DNA of 64,000 nucleotides from Chitinophaga sp. E66 (lineage in GTDB: Bacteria > Bacteroidota > Bacteroidia > Chitinophagales > Chitinophagaceae): the NCBI GenBank assembly GCA_019285755.1, contig CP079103.1, positions 3,038,001 to 3,102,000 of the forward strand. Reading direction: 5' to 3'. Shown here in pieces: positions 53,267 to 62,851 of this stretch. Position 1 is the first letter of the stretch, and each line of letters starts with the position of its first letter. The translations under genes were made by a program, and so were the position numbers. The notes beneath the pieces are model-generated. The model was given only the letters and a program-made list of their open reading frames with translations, did not search any database and was not told where the DNA came from.

Positions 53267-53299
53267 AAAGCCGGTTGATGTTTGTCAACCGGCTTTTTT
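53267..53299 (+). terminator. Intrinsic terminator after the DUF2723 gene
   Basis: Twelve-bp perfect stem AAAGCCGGTTGA (53267-53278) / TCAACCGGCTTT (53285-53296) continuing in T residues. Confidence 0.9.
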
Positions 53300-53344
53300 A
53301 TGGTAGGATTTGAGACGTAGGCGAGACATACTTACGGTTGCTCA

Positions 53345-53898
53345 TCAATCCGAAAACCTTTCGTCCGCAGGCGTATTCCGATCCGCTTTAAACTCTTCCA
53401 TCAACGCCTTGGTTACCCGCCGCTGCGAACGGAACTTCGCCAGCCAGGCGATGCCGCCGCCGAATACGATCACCATCATGAGCAATACCGGCCAATACAG
53501 GTCGTCCTGGCGGAACTGCGCAGACCAGAAGTCAGAAGTCACTATCGGCGAAAGCCCTGCGAACGCAAGGATAGCCGCTCCCCAGGCCTGCCGGTGCCAT
53601 TTCAACAGCAAAAGGCCAGCGGCAAAACGAACAGTGGCAGGATATGTCCCCATAGCATTTCTCTTACGTAGCCTACCATATACTCGTCGTTCCAAACAGG
53701 AGGCGTGATGTTACCGACCCAGGCTGTCATCAGTATTGTGCCGGCACCTAATACGAACCAAAGGGCCGTATCGAAGAAGAGCTGTCCGTAATCGCCCGGC
53801 GCTTTCTCCCTGAGCGCGGTGTAAACAGGAATAAAAATCAGGATAATGATGCCATATACCATAGGCAACTTGTAGAGCAGTTCAAAAATGTAGATCAT
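53345..53898 (-). CDS. Membrane protein of unknown function (one frame break)
   Basis: About 184 residues, four or five hydrophobic helices: MIYIFELLYKLPMVYGIIIL, LFFDTALWFVLGAGTILMTA, GHILPLFVLPLAF and YWPVLLMMVIVFGGGIAWLA, ending in a charged tail (RVTKALMEEFKADRN). An ORF start at 53991 would overlap the preceding gene by 64 bp; 53898 leaves a 29-bp gap and begins a clean helix, so I prefer it. One base lost near 53612. No family recognised. Last of four membrane genes in this operon. Confidence 0.7.
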
Positions 53899-53927
53899 AG
53901 GATAGGTATAGTTAAAAAATGGGAAGA

Positions 53928-54473
53928 TCAGCCTTGCGCCTTCCGGCTGTAAAAATAGGTAGTCAGCAGCAAAAATCCAGTAAGCAGGCAAAACGTACCG
54001 GTTGGGAACTCCATGTAATAAGACCAGCTACTGCTACTGATGGCACCCTCTACCCACATGTTCAGGATAACGATGATCACATCAAAATACATCAATAGGA
54101 ATAAAATGGCGGACAATGCCAGCATCGCTATTGGTTTACGTTGTTTCGCCCCTATTGTCAAGGCTGCGATAGCCGTCAGGCAAACCGTCAGATACAGCAC
54201 TTGCCAGATGACCCATCCTAATCGCTGCGGCTCCCAATACCTGACGAGTGCCGGTATGGCAAATAATCCCGCCGCAATCAGGGCTAACCACGATAATAGA
54301 TCCAGACCGCTCTTTCTGAGCGAACGTAAACGGGCCATCCCTGCGGTAAGCAACAACCACGACAGGATTGCCCAGGCGACAGCAGGAGTAAGGGCTAAGT
54401 ATAAGGAGGATAAGTGGAGCAAAATTGCAATAACAAAGGTGAATCCCAACATAGGACTGAAGTTTTGAAGCAT
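53928..54473 (-). CDS. Membrane protein of unknown function
   Basis: An intact 181-residue protein with six hydrophobic segments: LGFTFVIAILLHLSSLYLAL, AVAWAILSWLLLTAGMA, LLSWLALIAAGLFAI, VLYLTVCLTAIAALTIGA, ALSAILFLLMYFDVIIVIL and the C-terminal FCLLTGFLLLTTYFYS. The start codon overlaps the stop of the 38-residue gene upstream as TAATG. No family recognised. Confidence 0.75.
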   Translation of the reverse strand: MLQNFSPMLGFTFVIAILLHLSSLYLALTPAVAWAILSWLLLTAGMARLRSLRKSGLDLLSWLALIAAGLFAIPALVRYWEPQRLGWVIWQVLYLTVCLTAIAALTIGAKQRKPIAMLALSAILFLLMYFDVIIVILNMWVEGAISSSSWSYYMEFPTGTFCLLTGFLLLTTYFYSRKAQG

Positions 54474-54589
54474 TATTTAATCCTGTAAGAATTCCACATC
54501 CACGCCATCGCACAGCAGACGCCTGCTACCACCACCACCGTAACGAGCAAAACTTCCCAAGGGCAAACTATCATCCGCCACCCGGACAT
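54473..54589 (-). CDS. 38-residue single-helix membrane microprotein
   Basis: An intact short ORF: MSGWRMIVCPWEVLLVTVVV then VAGVCCAMAWMWNSYRIK and stop. It is one hydrophobic helix with a basic C-terminus (YRIK). Its TAA overlaps the next ATG (54473-54475, TAATG), the same coupling used elsewhere in this window, and supports it being translated. Length and single helix resemble small subunits of membrane complexes; which one is unknown. Confidence 0.65.
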   Translation of the reverse strand: MSGWRMIVCPWEVLLVTVVVVAGVCCAMAWMWNSYRIK

Positions 54590-54634
54590 TGCCAATCCGT
54601 TTGCATCCACACGATATATGAAGGGCCCTCCACC

Positions 54635-54962
54635 CTATAGCACCACGATCAGGAGCAGCAGGAATGCCGCGCTCCCCAGACGGAGCGGTGCTTTCCTGAA
54701 ATCAACAGCCAAACCAGGCACAGCACGCCTCCCGGGGCGTCAATAGTTTCAGGTAACCAAAATAAAACAGCTTGACAAAATGTTGCATGACAGGCACGAT
54801 CGCACTAATCAAAGCTAGAATGGCGAAAAGGGTCTGAACCTTTACCGTATACTGCCTTCGGGCTGTAAATGCCGCGAGTACCGGCCACCAGAGCAAAAGA
54901 CAGATAATCATTACAGGTAACATCATTAACAAAATGCCCTGTATGTAGGCTTGCATTTCCAT
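54635..54962 (-). CDS. Small membrane protein, first of a four-gene operon (frame break near the end)
   Basis: The clear part is 86 residues (54702-54962): MEMQAYIQGILLMMLPVMII, LLLWWPVLAAFTARRQYTVK and a third helix LFAILALISAIVPVMQHFV. It seems to break near 54702. In another frame the sequence continues VDFRKAPLRLGSAAFLLLLI and a stop at 54635-54637, a fourth helix that leaves 45 bp before the microprotein gene. The exact junction (one base lost or two) is uncertain. Function unknown. Confidence 0.6.
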
Positions 54963-54978
54963 AGGTTGGGGATTAAAA

Positions 54979-55003
54979 AACGCCGGACAACATGCCCGGC
55001 GTT
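54979..55003 (-). terminator. Terminator for the isomerase/epimerase gene
   Basis: Perfect 8-bp stem AACGCCGG (54979-54986) / CCGGCGTT (54996-55003); on the minus strand the 3' arm is followed by TTTTTAATC. It is 20 bp beyond the stop at 55023. Confidence 0.8.
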
Positions 55004-55022
55004 CCTAAATTAACCTTTTTCC

Positions 55023-55864
55023 TTATAACTTCGAGATCATCTCCCGCACGTTCTTCACGCCTTCGGCGATCTCGGGCCAGTTGCGCTCCCAGTGGTATTC
55101 ATATTCCGCGCTGAATACGCCCTTGAAGTTCTGCTTCTTCAGCTCCGCCAGCACGCCCGGAATGTTGCACACGCCGGTGCCCCAGGGCACGTCGTGGCCT
55201 TTGGGGCTTTTCTCGTGCAGATCCTTGATATGCAGGCTAAACACATGGCCGTTAAGCTTCTGGAGGCATTCCACCGGGTCCAGGCCCGAACGTACCCAGT
55301 GACCAATATCGGCACAGGCGCCAAGGTACTGGCTGCGGCCTTTGATGTTCACCAGCACGCTGTCCGGATGCCAGTAATGGCTCGGCTTGGGGTGATCGTG
55401 GAACGCTACCTTGATCTTGTACTCGTCGGCCAGGCGGCTCAACGCGTCCAGGTCGGCCAGGCGCGGCTCGGAAGTAATGATCTGGATACCCATCGCTTTG
55501 GCGAACTCGAACATCTGCTTCCAGTCTTCCTCACCATTGGGCGATACCACGCCAAAGGCCACGAGGGTCTTCTTTTTCTTCTTGAAGAGGTCTTTCACCT
55601 GCTCCCGCTTGGCCGCATCCATTTTGTAATCCATCTTCCTTCGATACCGCCTCCGATGGTCTGGCCGTTGTAGCATTCCACGTATTGCAGGTTGCAGGAG
55701 TCCAGCCGGTCGAGGGCTTCGGAAAGGGTGAATAGCCTGAATGAATAGGCCTGGGCGCCGAGCTTCCATCCCAGTTTGGCTTCCTTCTTCTGTGCCAACG
55801 CCGGTTGGGCGAACACGATTGCCGCCGTTCCCAACATCAGCAGCGATTTTTTCAGTGAGATCAT
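55023..55864 (-). CDS. Sugar phosphate isomerase/epimerase-like TIM-barrel protein (one frame break)
   Basis: About 280 residues. Signal peptide MISLKKSLLMLGTAAIVFAQ (start 55864; the ORF start at 55921 adds an unlikely leader), so it is exported. The AP-endonuclease-2/xylose-isomerase-like barrel follows: LGAQAYSFRLFTLSEALDRL, KIKVAFHDHPKPSHYWHPDS, ACADIGHWVRSGLDPVECL and FSLHIKDLHEKSPKGHDVP, ending in GVFSAEYEYHW. The HDHPKP and DIGHW residues bind the metal in relatives. One break near 55640. Exported members often sit beside Gfo/Idh and DUF1080 genes, which lie a few kb away here. Confidence 0.85.
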
Positions 55865-56017
55865 AGACGTGTATTTTAAAATAACCGTTGTATAGTGTAC
55901 AAAGTACACGGTACCGTCCACATTTACAAGTGTTTGCGGACAAATGGTCCTTTTTCAGGGGATGATACGCCCATGACAAAAGATTGCGTGTCTTGTTTTT
56001 CCGTAATTTAGTTGGCT

Positions 56018-57111
56018 ATGAGAGGGTTTATATTCACCCGTTTCAACCCATCAGACGACGGCCGGTCTAATTTCGAGAAGCTGCTGGATCTCTTCACCCA
56101 GCTATTGACATACACGAGCGGCGATGTATCGGAAGCCCTGCATTGGCTCACCGAACTGGACAAGGAATTTCAGTTGACCAGTGAGGATTATGGCATCGGG
56201 GATTTCATGCAGGAACTGAAAGACAAGGGTTACATCCGGGACAACGAAGAAGAAGGGACAATTTCCATAACTGCCAAAACGGAGCAATCCATCCGCAAGC
56301 GGGCGCTGGAAGAAATATTCGGGAAACTGAAGAAATCCCGCATCGGGGACCATAATATCCGCAAATCCGGGCAGGGCGACGAGCAGAACGCAGAAACCCG
56401 TCCATACGCCTTTGGCGACGCGCTGGAGCAGATCGACATGACCGCCTCCATCCGCAACGCGCAGATCAATCACGGTATCGAGACTTTTTCCATGCAGCAG
56501 GACGATCTGGAGATCCGGGAAACGGATTTCAAGACCCAGACCTCCACCGTGCTCATGATCGACATCTCGCATTCCATGATCCTGTACGGCGAAGACCGCA
56601 TCACGCCGGCCAAAAAGGTGGCCATGGCCCTTAGCGAGCTCATCACCACGCGCTACCCGAAAGACACGCTGGACATTATCGTTTTCGGCAACGATGCCTG
56701 GCAGATAGAGATCAAGGACCTCCCTATTTACAGGTAGGCCCTTATCACACCAATACAGTAGCGGGGCTGGAACTGGCGATGGACATCCTGCGGCGGCGGC
56801 GCAATCCCAACAAACAGATCTTCATGATCACCGACGGGAAGCCCACCTGCCTCAAACAGGGGAAACAGTACTACAAAAACAGCTTCGGTCTCGACCGCAA
56901 GATCCTCAACAGGACCCTCAACCTCGCTGCCCAGTGCAAAAAGCTGAAGATCCCCATCACCACGTTCATGGTGGCCACCGATCCCTGGCTGCAGCAGTTT
57001 GTCAACGAATTCACGGAAACCAATAACGGTAAAGCATTTTTCTCCGGCACCGACAACCTGGGACAGTTCCTGTTCCACGATTTCGAGAACGGGAAACGGA
57101 AAAAGTTATAA
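56018..57111 (+). CDS. VWA-domain protein, partner of the following AAA ATPase (one frame break)
   Basis: About 364 residues. The N-terminal half is a helical region of unknown type ([20 protein letters not shown]). The von Willebrand factor A domain spans about residues 175-330: [20 protein letters not shown] carries the metal-ion site DxSxS, and MITDGKPTC is the second metal-site strand. One base lost near 56735 joins the two ORFs ([20 protein letters not shown]). I use the ATG at 56018, since the TTG at 56012 would add only two residues. Five bp separate it from the AAA gene, forming a MoxR-VWA-like pair. Confidence 0.87.
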
Positions 57112-57116
57112 AGCAA

Positions 57117-58617
57117 TGGAACATATTAAAACGCTCGGAGAGCTGAAGAAAAGCGGACATACACTCAAATCCGTTAAAGAAGAAATCAGACAGAACCTTA
57201 TCGCCAGGCTGAAAAGAAAGGAAAGCACCTTCCCCGGGATCATCGGGTACGACGAGACCGTTATACCCGACACCGAAAGAGCCCTGCTTTCCCGCCACAA
57301 TATCTTATTCTGGGCCTGCGCGGCCAGGCCAAAACCCGCATGGCGCGGCAGATGATCGATCTGCTGGACGAGTTCGTGCCCATCGTGGCCGGCTCCGAGG
57401 TCAACGACCACCCATTCCAGCCCCTCTCCCGTTACGCGCGCGACCTGGTAGCCAAAATGGGCGACGACACCCCATCGAATGGCTCCCCGCGAAGCGCGGT
57501 ATGGAGAAAACTCGCCACGCCAGACGTGTCTGTAGCCGACCTCATCGGCGACGTAGACCCCATTAAAGCGGCCAACGAGAAGCTTAGCTATGCCGACGAG
57601 CGCGTGATCCACTTCGGCATCATCCCCGATCCAACCGCGGCATATTCGTCATCAATGAACTACCTGACCTCCAGGCGCGCATCCAGGTGGCTTTGTTCAA
57701 CATCCTGCAGGAAGGAGATATCCAGATCAGGGGTTCAAGGTGCGCATGCCGCTCGATATGCTGTTCGTCTTCACGGCTAACCCGGAAGATTATACCAACC
57801 GCGGCTCCATCGTGACGCCGCTCAAAGACCGTATCGAAAGCCAGATCATCACCCACTACCCGAAAACCATAGAAAACAGCCTCCTCATCACCGAGCAGGA
57901 AGCTGCCGTGCATGCGGAACAGCAGGATAAAGTCACCATGCCCGATATCATCAAGCGCATTATCGAACAGGTGGCGTTCGAGGCAAGGGGCAGCGAGTAT
58001 GTAGACAAGAAAAGCGGCGTTTCGGCCCGCCTGACCATCGCCGCATTCGAGAACGCGGTGAGCGCGGCGGAACGGCGGACCTTCCTCCACAACGAACCTT
58101 CCACTTACGTGCGCATCGGCGACCTGCAGGGCATCGTTCCCGCCATCACCGGCAAGATCGAACTGGTGTATGAAGGCGAACAGGAAGGCCCCCTCCAGGT
58201 GGCGCTCAACCTCCTGGATAAAAGCCTGCGCACCATATTCGGACAATACCTCCCGAACCCGGAGTCCTTCAAGAAACGTAAAGCCGGCGGCGCGCCGGAT
58301 GGCAACCCTTACCGTCCCGTCATCCAGTGGTTCGACGCGGGCAATGCGCTCCAGCTGCCGCAGGACGCATCAGACAAGGAATACGCAAAAGCGCTCACCA
58401 GCGTCAAAGGCCTGCCCGATCTGGTGGAACAGCTCTTCCCCGCGCCAACCGGCAGGAGCAGCTGCTCATGATGGAAATGGTGCTCCATGGGCTTTCCGCC
58501 CACTCGCTCCTCAGCAAGAAATCGCTGGAGAATGCCACCCGGTTTTCCGATCTGCTGGGAACGATGATGAATTTCAGCACAACGGACGAAGAACTGGAAG
58601 ACGACGAAGAACTATAA
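57117..58617 (+). CDS. AAA ATPase of the MoxR/Mg-chelatase type (frame broken)
   Basis: About 500 residues. The P-loop reads [14 protein letters not shown] after repair near 57320; it has Ala where most Walker A loops have Gly before Lys-Thr. Later [20 protein letters not shown] holds the Walker B/sensor region with Glu, then [20 protein letters not shown] (sensor 1) and LKDRIESQI (arginine finger). The C-terminal lid continues with [20 protein letters not shown], ending in an acidic tail [10 protein letters not shown]. Four breaks (near 57320, 57480, 57635, 57720 and again near 58445). With the VWA partner it probably remodels a target protein or inserts a metal or cofactor; the target is unknown. 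Confidence 0.87.
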
Positions 58618-58679
58618 AGGGAATTTTTTATCTTGTCTGCATAAATCGATTTTTCTTTTCCACGTCAAAACATGAAAAC

Positions 58680-59966
58680 ATGCACAGAAGGAACTTTTTG
58701 TTCAACACTTCCGCGTTCCTGGCTGGTTCTGCCCTGTTGCCTTCCTCCCTGCGCGCCATCGCCCCGAGCGACCGCGTAAACATCGCCGTCATCGGCGTTA
58801 ACGGGATGGGCTGGAGCAACCTGAACGCCCTCCTTAAACACCCCGAAACCAACTGCGTGGCGCTCTGCGATGTAGACGAGAACGTCCTCAGCAAACGCGC
58901 CGGCGAACTGGCGCAGAAGACCGGCAAAAAGCCGGCCCTGTACGGCGACTATCGCAAGCTGCTGGAAAGCAAGGATATCGACGCCGTGGTGATCGGCACG
59001 CCCGACCACTGGCATTGCCTGCAAATGATAGATGCCGTAAATGCCGGAAAGGACGTCTATGTCGAAAAGCCCTGCGGCAACTCCATCGCCGAGATCCGCG
59101 CCATGGTGAACGCACAGGAGCGTACGGGGCGCGTGGTACAGGTGGGCCAGTGGCAGCGAAGCATGAACCACTTTAACGAGGCCATCGCCTACGTTCACTC
59201 CGGGAAACTGGGTAAGGTGCGGCTGGTGAAGGTCTGGGCGTACATGGGATGGATGAAGCCCGTAGCCGTGGCCTCCAATGCCGCGCCGCCGGCTGGTGTG
59301 GATTACAAAACCTGGCTGGGCCCGGCGCAGATGCGCGACTTCAACGCCAACCGCTTTCACTTTAACTTCCGCTGGTTCTGGGATTACGCCGGCGGCCTCA
59401 TGACAGACTGGGGCGTACACCTGATCGATTATGCGCTCTACGGCATGAAAGCCACCAACGCCAAAAGCATCGTAGCCGCAGGCGGCAAATTCGCCTACCC
59501 GGACGATGCCGCCGAAACGCCTGACACCCTCACCGCCCTTTATGAGTTCGATGACTTCAATATGCAGTGGGAACACGCTACCGGCATCAACGGTGGCCCT
59601 TACGGCCGCGACCATGGCATCGCCTTCATCGGCAACAATGGTACCCTGGTGCTCGACCGCGGCGGATGGGAAGTGATCGCCGAAAAGGATAAAATGGAAA
59701 GTATCGCCCGCCAGAAAGCCAGCGACAACGGGTTGGACAAACACACGAAGAACTGGCTGGAAGTGATCAAATCCCGCAAGCTGGACGACCTCCACTGCGA
59801 TATCAAGACCGGCGCCAACGTGGCTGTCAACGCGCAAATGGGCAACATCGCCTTCCGTACGGGAGAGCGGATTTACTACCGCCCCTACGAAGGCAAGTTC
59901 GACAACAAGAAAGCCAACGCCTTCATCACACCCGAGTATCATAACAATTACAAACTTCCCAAATAA
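58680..59966 (+). CDS. Secreted Gfo/Idh/MocA-family oxidoreductase
   Basis: An intact 428-residue enzyme. The N-terminus (MHRRNFLFNTSAFLAGSALL) has a twin-arginine-like HRRNF, so export via Tat with a bound NAD(P) cofactor is likely. Rossmann loop VIGVNGMGWSN, then DVDENVLSKR; VVIGTPDHWH and DVYVEKPCGN hold the Gfo/Idh EKP lysine; TDWGVHLIDYALYG follows. Exported members oxidise sugars at C3 or act on keto-glycosides. It is followed 5 bp later by a DUF1080 protein that would fit the next step. The ORF extends upstream in frame to 58170, but the upstream part is the 3' end of the AAA ATPase in another frame; 58680 starts the signal. Confidence 0.92.
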   Translation: MHRRNFLFNTSAFLAGSALLPSSLRAIAPSDRVNIAVIGVNGMGWSNLNALLKHPETNCVALCDVDENVLSKRAGELAQKTGKKPALYGDYRKLLESKDIDAVVIGTPDHWHCLQMIDAVNAGKDVYVEKPCGNSIAEIRAMVNAQERTGRVVQVGQWQRSMNHFNEAIAYVHSGKLGKVRLVKVWAYMGWMKPVAVASNAAPPAGVDYKTWLGPAQMRDFNANRFHFNFRWFWDYAGGLMTDWGVHLIDYALYGMKATNAKSIVAAGGKFAYPDDAAETPDTLTALYEFDDFNMQWEHATGINGGPYGRDHGIAFIGNNGTLVLDRGGWEVIAEKDKMESIARQKASDNGLDKHTKNWLEVIKSRKLDDLHCDIKTGANVAVNAQMGNIAFRTGERIYYRPYEGKFDNKKANAFITPEYHNNYKLPK

Positions 59967-59971
59967 CCGAC

Positions 59972-60708
59972 ATGCAACGGATCACGAAACTCTTCCTCTG
60001 CGCAGCCTTCGCCGCGCCAGCCCTGCACGCATCCGCGCAGGACGCCAAACCGCAAGACACCGAAGTATGGGAGCCCGTGCCCCGAAAGTAACGCCCGGAG
60101 CCACCAGTTCCAGCGCACCTTCAGACGCCATCGTTCTGTTCGACGGCACCAACCTGAATAACTGGGTATCCGATAAGGATGGCAGCACCGCCCCTGGACC
60201 ATCAAAGACGGCGTGCTCACCGTAGCGCCCGGTAAAGGCGGCATCAAAACCAAAGCCTCCTTCGGCGACTTCCAGCTGCATATCGAATGGCGCGCGCCCT
60301 CCGTCGTAAAAGGCGAAGGACAGGGCCGCGGCAACAGCGGCATCTTCCTGCAGGAACAATACGAACTGCAGGTATTAGACAACTATAACAACAAGACTTA
60401 TTCAAACGGTCAGGCTGGCAGCCTTTACAAGCAGGCCATCCCCTGGCAAATGCCTGTCGCCCCGGAGAATGGCAGACATATGATGTGATATACACTGCCC
60501 CCGCTTTAAGGACGACGGCACCGTGGCTTCTCCCGCCCGCGTGACCGTGATCCACAACGGCGTGCTGGTACAGAACAACTATGAACTGCTCGGCAAAACG
60601 CTCTACATCGGCAAACCGTTCTACGAAAAACACGGCGATCTTCCCCTTGCATTACAAGACCATGGCGACCTCGTGAGCTACCGCAACATCTGGTTGCGTA
60701 AGCTCTGA
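59972..60708 (+). CDS. DUF1080 (3-keto-disaccharide hydrolase-like) secreted protein (frame broken)
   Basis: About 245 residues with a signal peptide ([20 protein letters not shown]). A concanavalin-like domain follows: [12 protein letters not shown], then [53 protein letters not shown] and [17 protein letters not shown], all hallmarks of the 3-keto-disaccharide hydrolase family. The start at 59972 is 5 bp after the Gfo/Idh stop. Three breaks (near 60080, 60190, 60465). Likely it cleaves a 3-keto-sugar made by the neighbouring dehydrogenase; this is inference from the pair. Confidence 0.9.
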
Positions 60709-60731
60709 TCTTCCTGGCGTAAATAACAAAG

Positions 60732-60758
60732 GCTCCCCGGATAACCGGGGAGCTTTTC
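60732..60758. terminator. Intrinsic terminator after the DUF1080 gene
   Basis: Perfect 9-bp stem GCTCCCCGG (60732-60740) / CCGGGGAGC (60745-60753) followed by TTTTCG. It is 23 bp after the stop and lies between convergent genes. Confidence 0.82.
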
Positions 60759-60786
60759 GTATCTGGTAAAAAAAAGAGGAAAAAAC

Positions 60787-61286
60787 TTATTTGCCGCCGC
60801 AATTGGCATACTCGATGGGCAGTTCGTAATACTCGCTCACTTCGGAGCATCGCTTACCGTCACCGTAGCGATAACGCTGTAGAATCCAACGGGCAATGAA
60901 GCCGGCAGATACACCGCGTTCGTCTCCATAAAATTGTACACGTTCCCCTGCGAAACGATGTTGCCGAAGCCATCCCACACTTCATAATGCAGGGTGATGT
61001 CGCCCACATTGAACGGCAGGTTCAGCGTAGCCTGAAAGGTGTTCGCATAATCATCGAAATCATACGGATGGTTGCAGAGCGTGGAGCCGCCGCCCAGTCC
61101 GTTGGAACTGGATTCCATGTAAGTGATCACATAGTTGTTGCAGGGATCTGCTGCGTTCTTTGCGATTGCTCATACGCCCGGGATGCTTTCACGACTTCTG
61201 CGACGTTGCTGCTTTGGGCTTTTAGGAGTGCGGGCATGCACAACAGGGAAATGGAGGCAAGGGCCAGGTTCAGGACTGATTTCATG
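60787..61286 (-). CDS. Small secreted protein of unknown function (frame broken)
   Basis: About 165 residues. Signal peptide MKSVLNLALASISLLCMPAL (start 61286). After the repair near 61150 it continues NYVITYMESSSNGLGGGSTL, then a beta-rich middle (LNLPFNVGDITLHYEVWDGF) and, after a second repair near 60840, a C-terminus ending CGGK. Two cysteines are likely to pair. I recognise no family. It has no close neighbour on the same strand. Confidence 0.65.
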
Positions 61287-61734
61287 GGAGTTTGTATTGA
61301 GGGTTCAAAAATGCGGTTTTTCCAGGTTACAATACAGATCGGTCAACGCAACGGGCAACAATCTACACCCATCCGGGCGCACATCAACCCTAAATCCCAT
61401 TAAGAAATTGAAAAGTTTAACAAAACGTAAGGCACAACGCGGATATCAATACAATTTAATCAATTTTTAATACATTTTTAGTTAACCTAAAACTTTTCAT
61501 AATAATTGATAAGGGTACGCAATAGCTATCAAAAGATAAAACAACCATAGGAATACAGCCAGCCTCCGGGAGGCTTATTTCATCCGGAAACAGGACGCAA
61601 GTCACCTACCAGCTGTGCGAATAAAGGCAATACTAGCATCAGTATTCCGGCATGGAAATAGTTTAAGACAACTGCGGCGGTGTTACATTGCAACCAATTT
61701 GAAGGAATTGCGTTGTTGAATTGGGAGAAAAACA
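61287..61734. other. Intergenic, no gene evident
   Basis: About 450 bp, AT-rich from 61430 to 61560. It probably carries the promoter of the minus-strand gene at 61286. I see no repeat, RNA gene or convincing ORF; an ORF crossing into the tRNA at 61680-61880 is a chance frame. Confidence 0.5.
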
Positions 61735-61757
61735 AAACCCGCCACGAGGGCGGGTTT
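61735..61757 (-). terminator. Terminator for tRNA-Cys
   Basis: Perfect 9-bp stem AAACCCGCC (61735-61743) / GGCGGGTTT (61749-61757). On the minus strand the T-rich stretch TTTTGTTTTT follows. It is 12 bp downstream of the tRNA 3' end. Confidence 0.85.
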
Positions 61758-61769
61758 GCGAAGTTGCTG

Positions 61770-61840
61770 AGGTACCGAGCGGATTCGAACCGCTGTACGA
61801 GGTTTTGCAGACCTCTGCCTAGCCACTCGGCCACGGTACC
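61770..61840 (-). tRNA. tRNA-Cys (anticodon GCA)
   Basis: 71 nt on the minus strand. The acceptor stem is GGTACCG/CGGTACC (7 bp). The anticodon arm is GAGGT-CTGCAAA-ACCTC with anticodon GCA, and the T arm is AGCGG-TTCGAAT-CCGCT. The D arm region GCCGAGTGGCTAGGC is typical. The 3' CCA is not encoded; the discriminator base is T. Confidence 0.96.
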
Positions 61841-61944
61841 TTATTTTGTGCCCTTCATTTTTGATGGACTGCAAAAGTAGTAAATTTTAGATATTTGCCA
61901 AATCTGATTACAAGATATTTCTTTACGGATAAAAAAATCGAGGT

Positions 61945-62817
61945 ATGTCTACAGGAATCGCCGCATCAGAACTGATTCTCAACGCCCGCGGGGCCGTATA
62001 TCATCTGGACGTAAGACCGGAAGAGATCGCACACACCATTATCACCGTGGGCGACCCCGACCGCGTAAAAAACGTCTCCAAGCACTTCGACCGGATAGAG
62101 GGGCAATACCAGCACCGGGAGTTCGTCACCCACACGGGATACCCGGGCAATACCCGCATTTCCGTGGTCTCCACAGGCATCGGGACAGACAATATCGACA
62201 TCGTACTCAACGAACTGGATGCCCTGGTCAATATTGATTTTGAAACACGGCAGATCAAAGAAGAACTGACGTCTCTCCGCATTGTACGGCTGGGCACTTC
62301 CGGCTCGCTGCAGGAAAGTATTCCCGTGGATAGCTTCGTGGCTTCCACGCATGCTATCGGACTCGATAATTTGCTGCCCTATTATACCTGGCACAATTCT
62401 CCCGAAGAGCTCCAGCTCCTGGAAGCCTTCCGTGGCGGTACGCGTTCAGCCCCATGCTGCGCGCCCCTATCTCTTCGAGGCGGCGCCGGAGTTGCTGGAT
62501 CGTTTCCGTGAAGGGTTTCATGCCGGTATCACCGTTACCTGTCCGGGTTTCTACGCCCCCAGGGCCGGCAGCTCCGGGGCGCGCTCTCTCACCCCGAACT
62601 GATCGATCAGCTCGGCACCTTCAGCTTCGAAAACCAGCGCATCTCCAACTTCGAGATGGAAACATCGGGGATCTACGGGCTCGGGCGCGTTTTCGGGCAC
62701 CGCTGCCTTTCGCTCAGCGCCATCGTGGCCAACCGCGTACGGGGAGAGTTCAGTGCAGACGGTAACGCCGCCGTGGAAAAACTCATCACCACCGCATTGC
62801 CGATTATCGCCGCTTGA
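61945..62817 (+). CDS. Nucleoside phosphorylase, uridine-phosphorylase-like (frame broken)
   Basis: About 291 residues. The enzyme splits a nucleoside with phosphate to base and ribose 1-phosphate. HTIITVGDPDRVKNVSKHFD near residues 33-52 carries the phosphate loop (GDPDR) and VVSTGIGTDNIDI follows; RIVRLGTSGSLQ is the next motif, and FEMETSGIYGLGRVFGHRCL (after repair near 62440 and 62565) holds the purine/uridine-site MET motif. Uridine phosphorylase is favoured, but purine or MTA phosphorylase cannot be excluded from what I see. No TAnnTTTG box adjoins its start. Confidence 0.85.
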
Positions 62818-62851
62818 ATCCGACGATAACAATACGTAACTTTACACCATC

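Noticed and set aside
58665-59942. 425-residue ORF on the minus strand
   Set aside because: Antisense to the intact Gfo/Idh gene, which carries EKP and Rossmann motifs; a GC-rich shadow.
61680-61880. Plus-strand ORF spanning the tRNA
   Set aside because: It reads through the tRNA-Cys gene and its terminator; no gene would do so.
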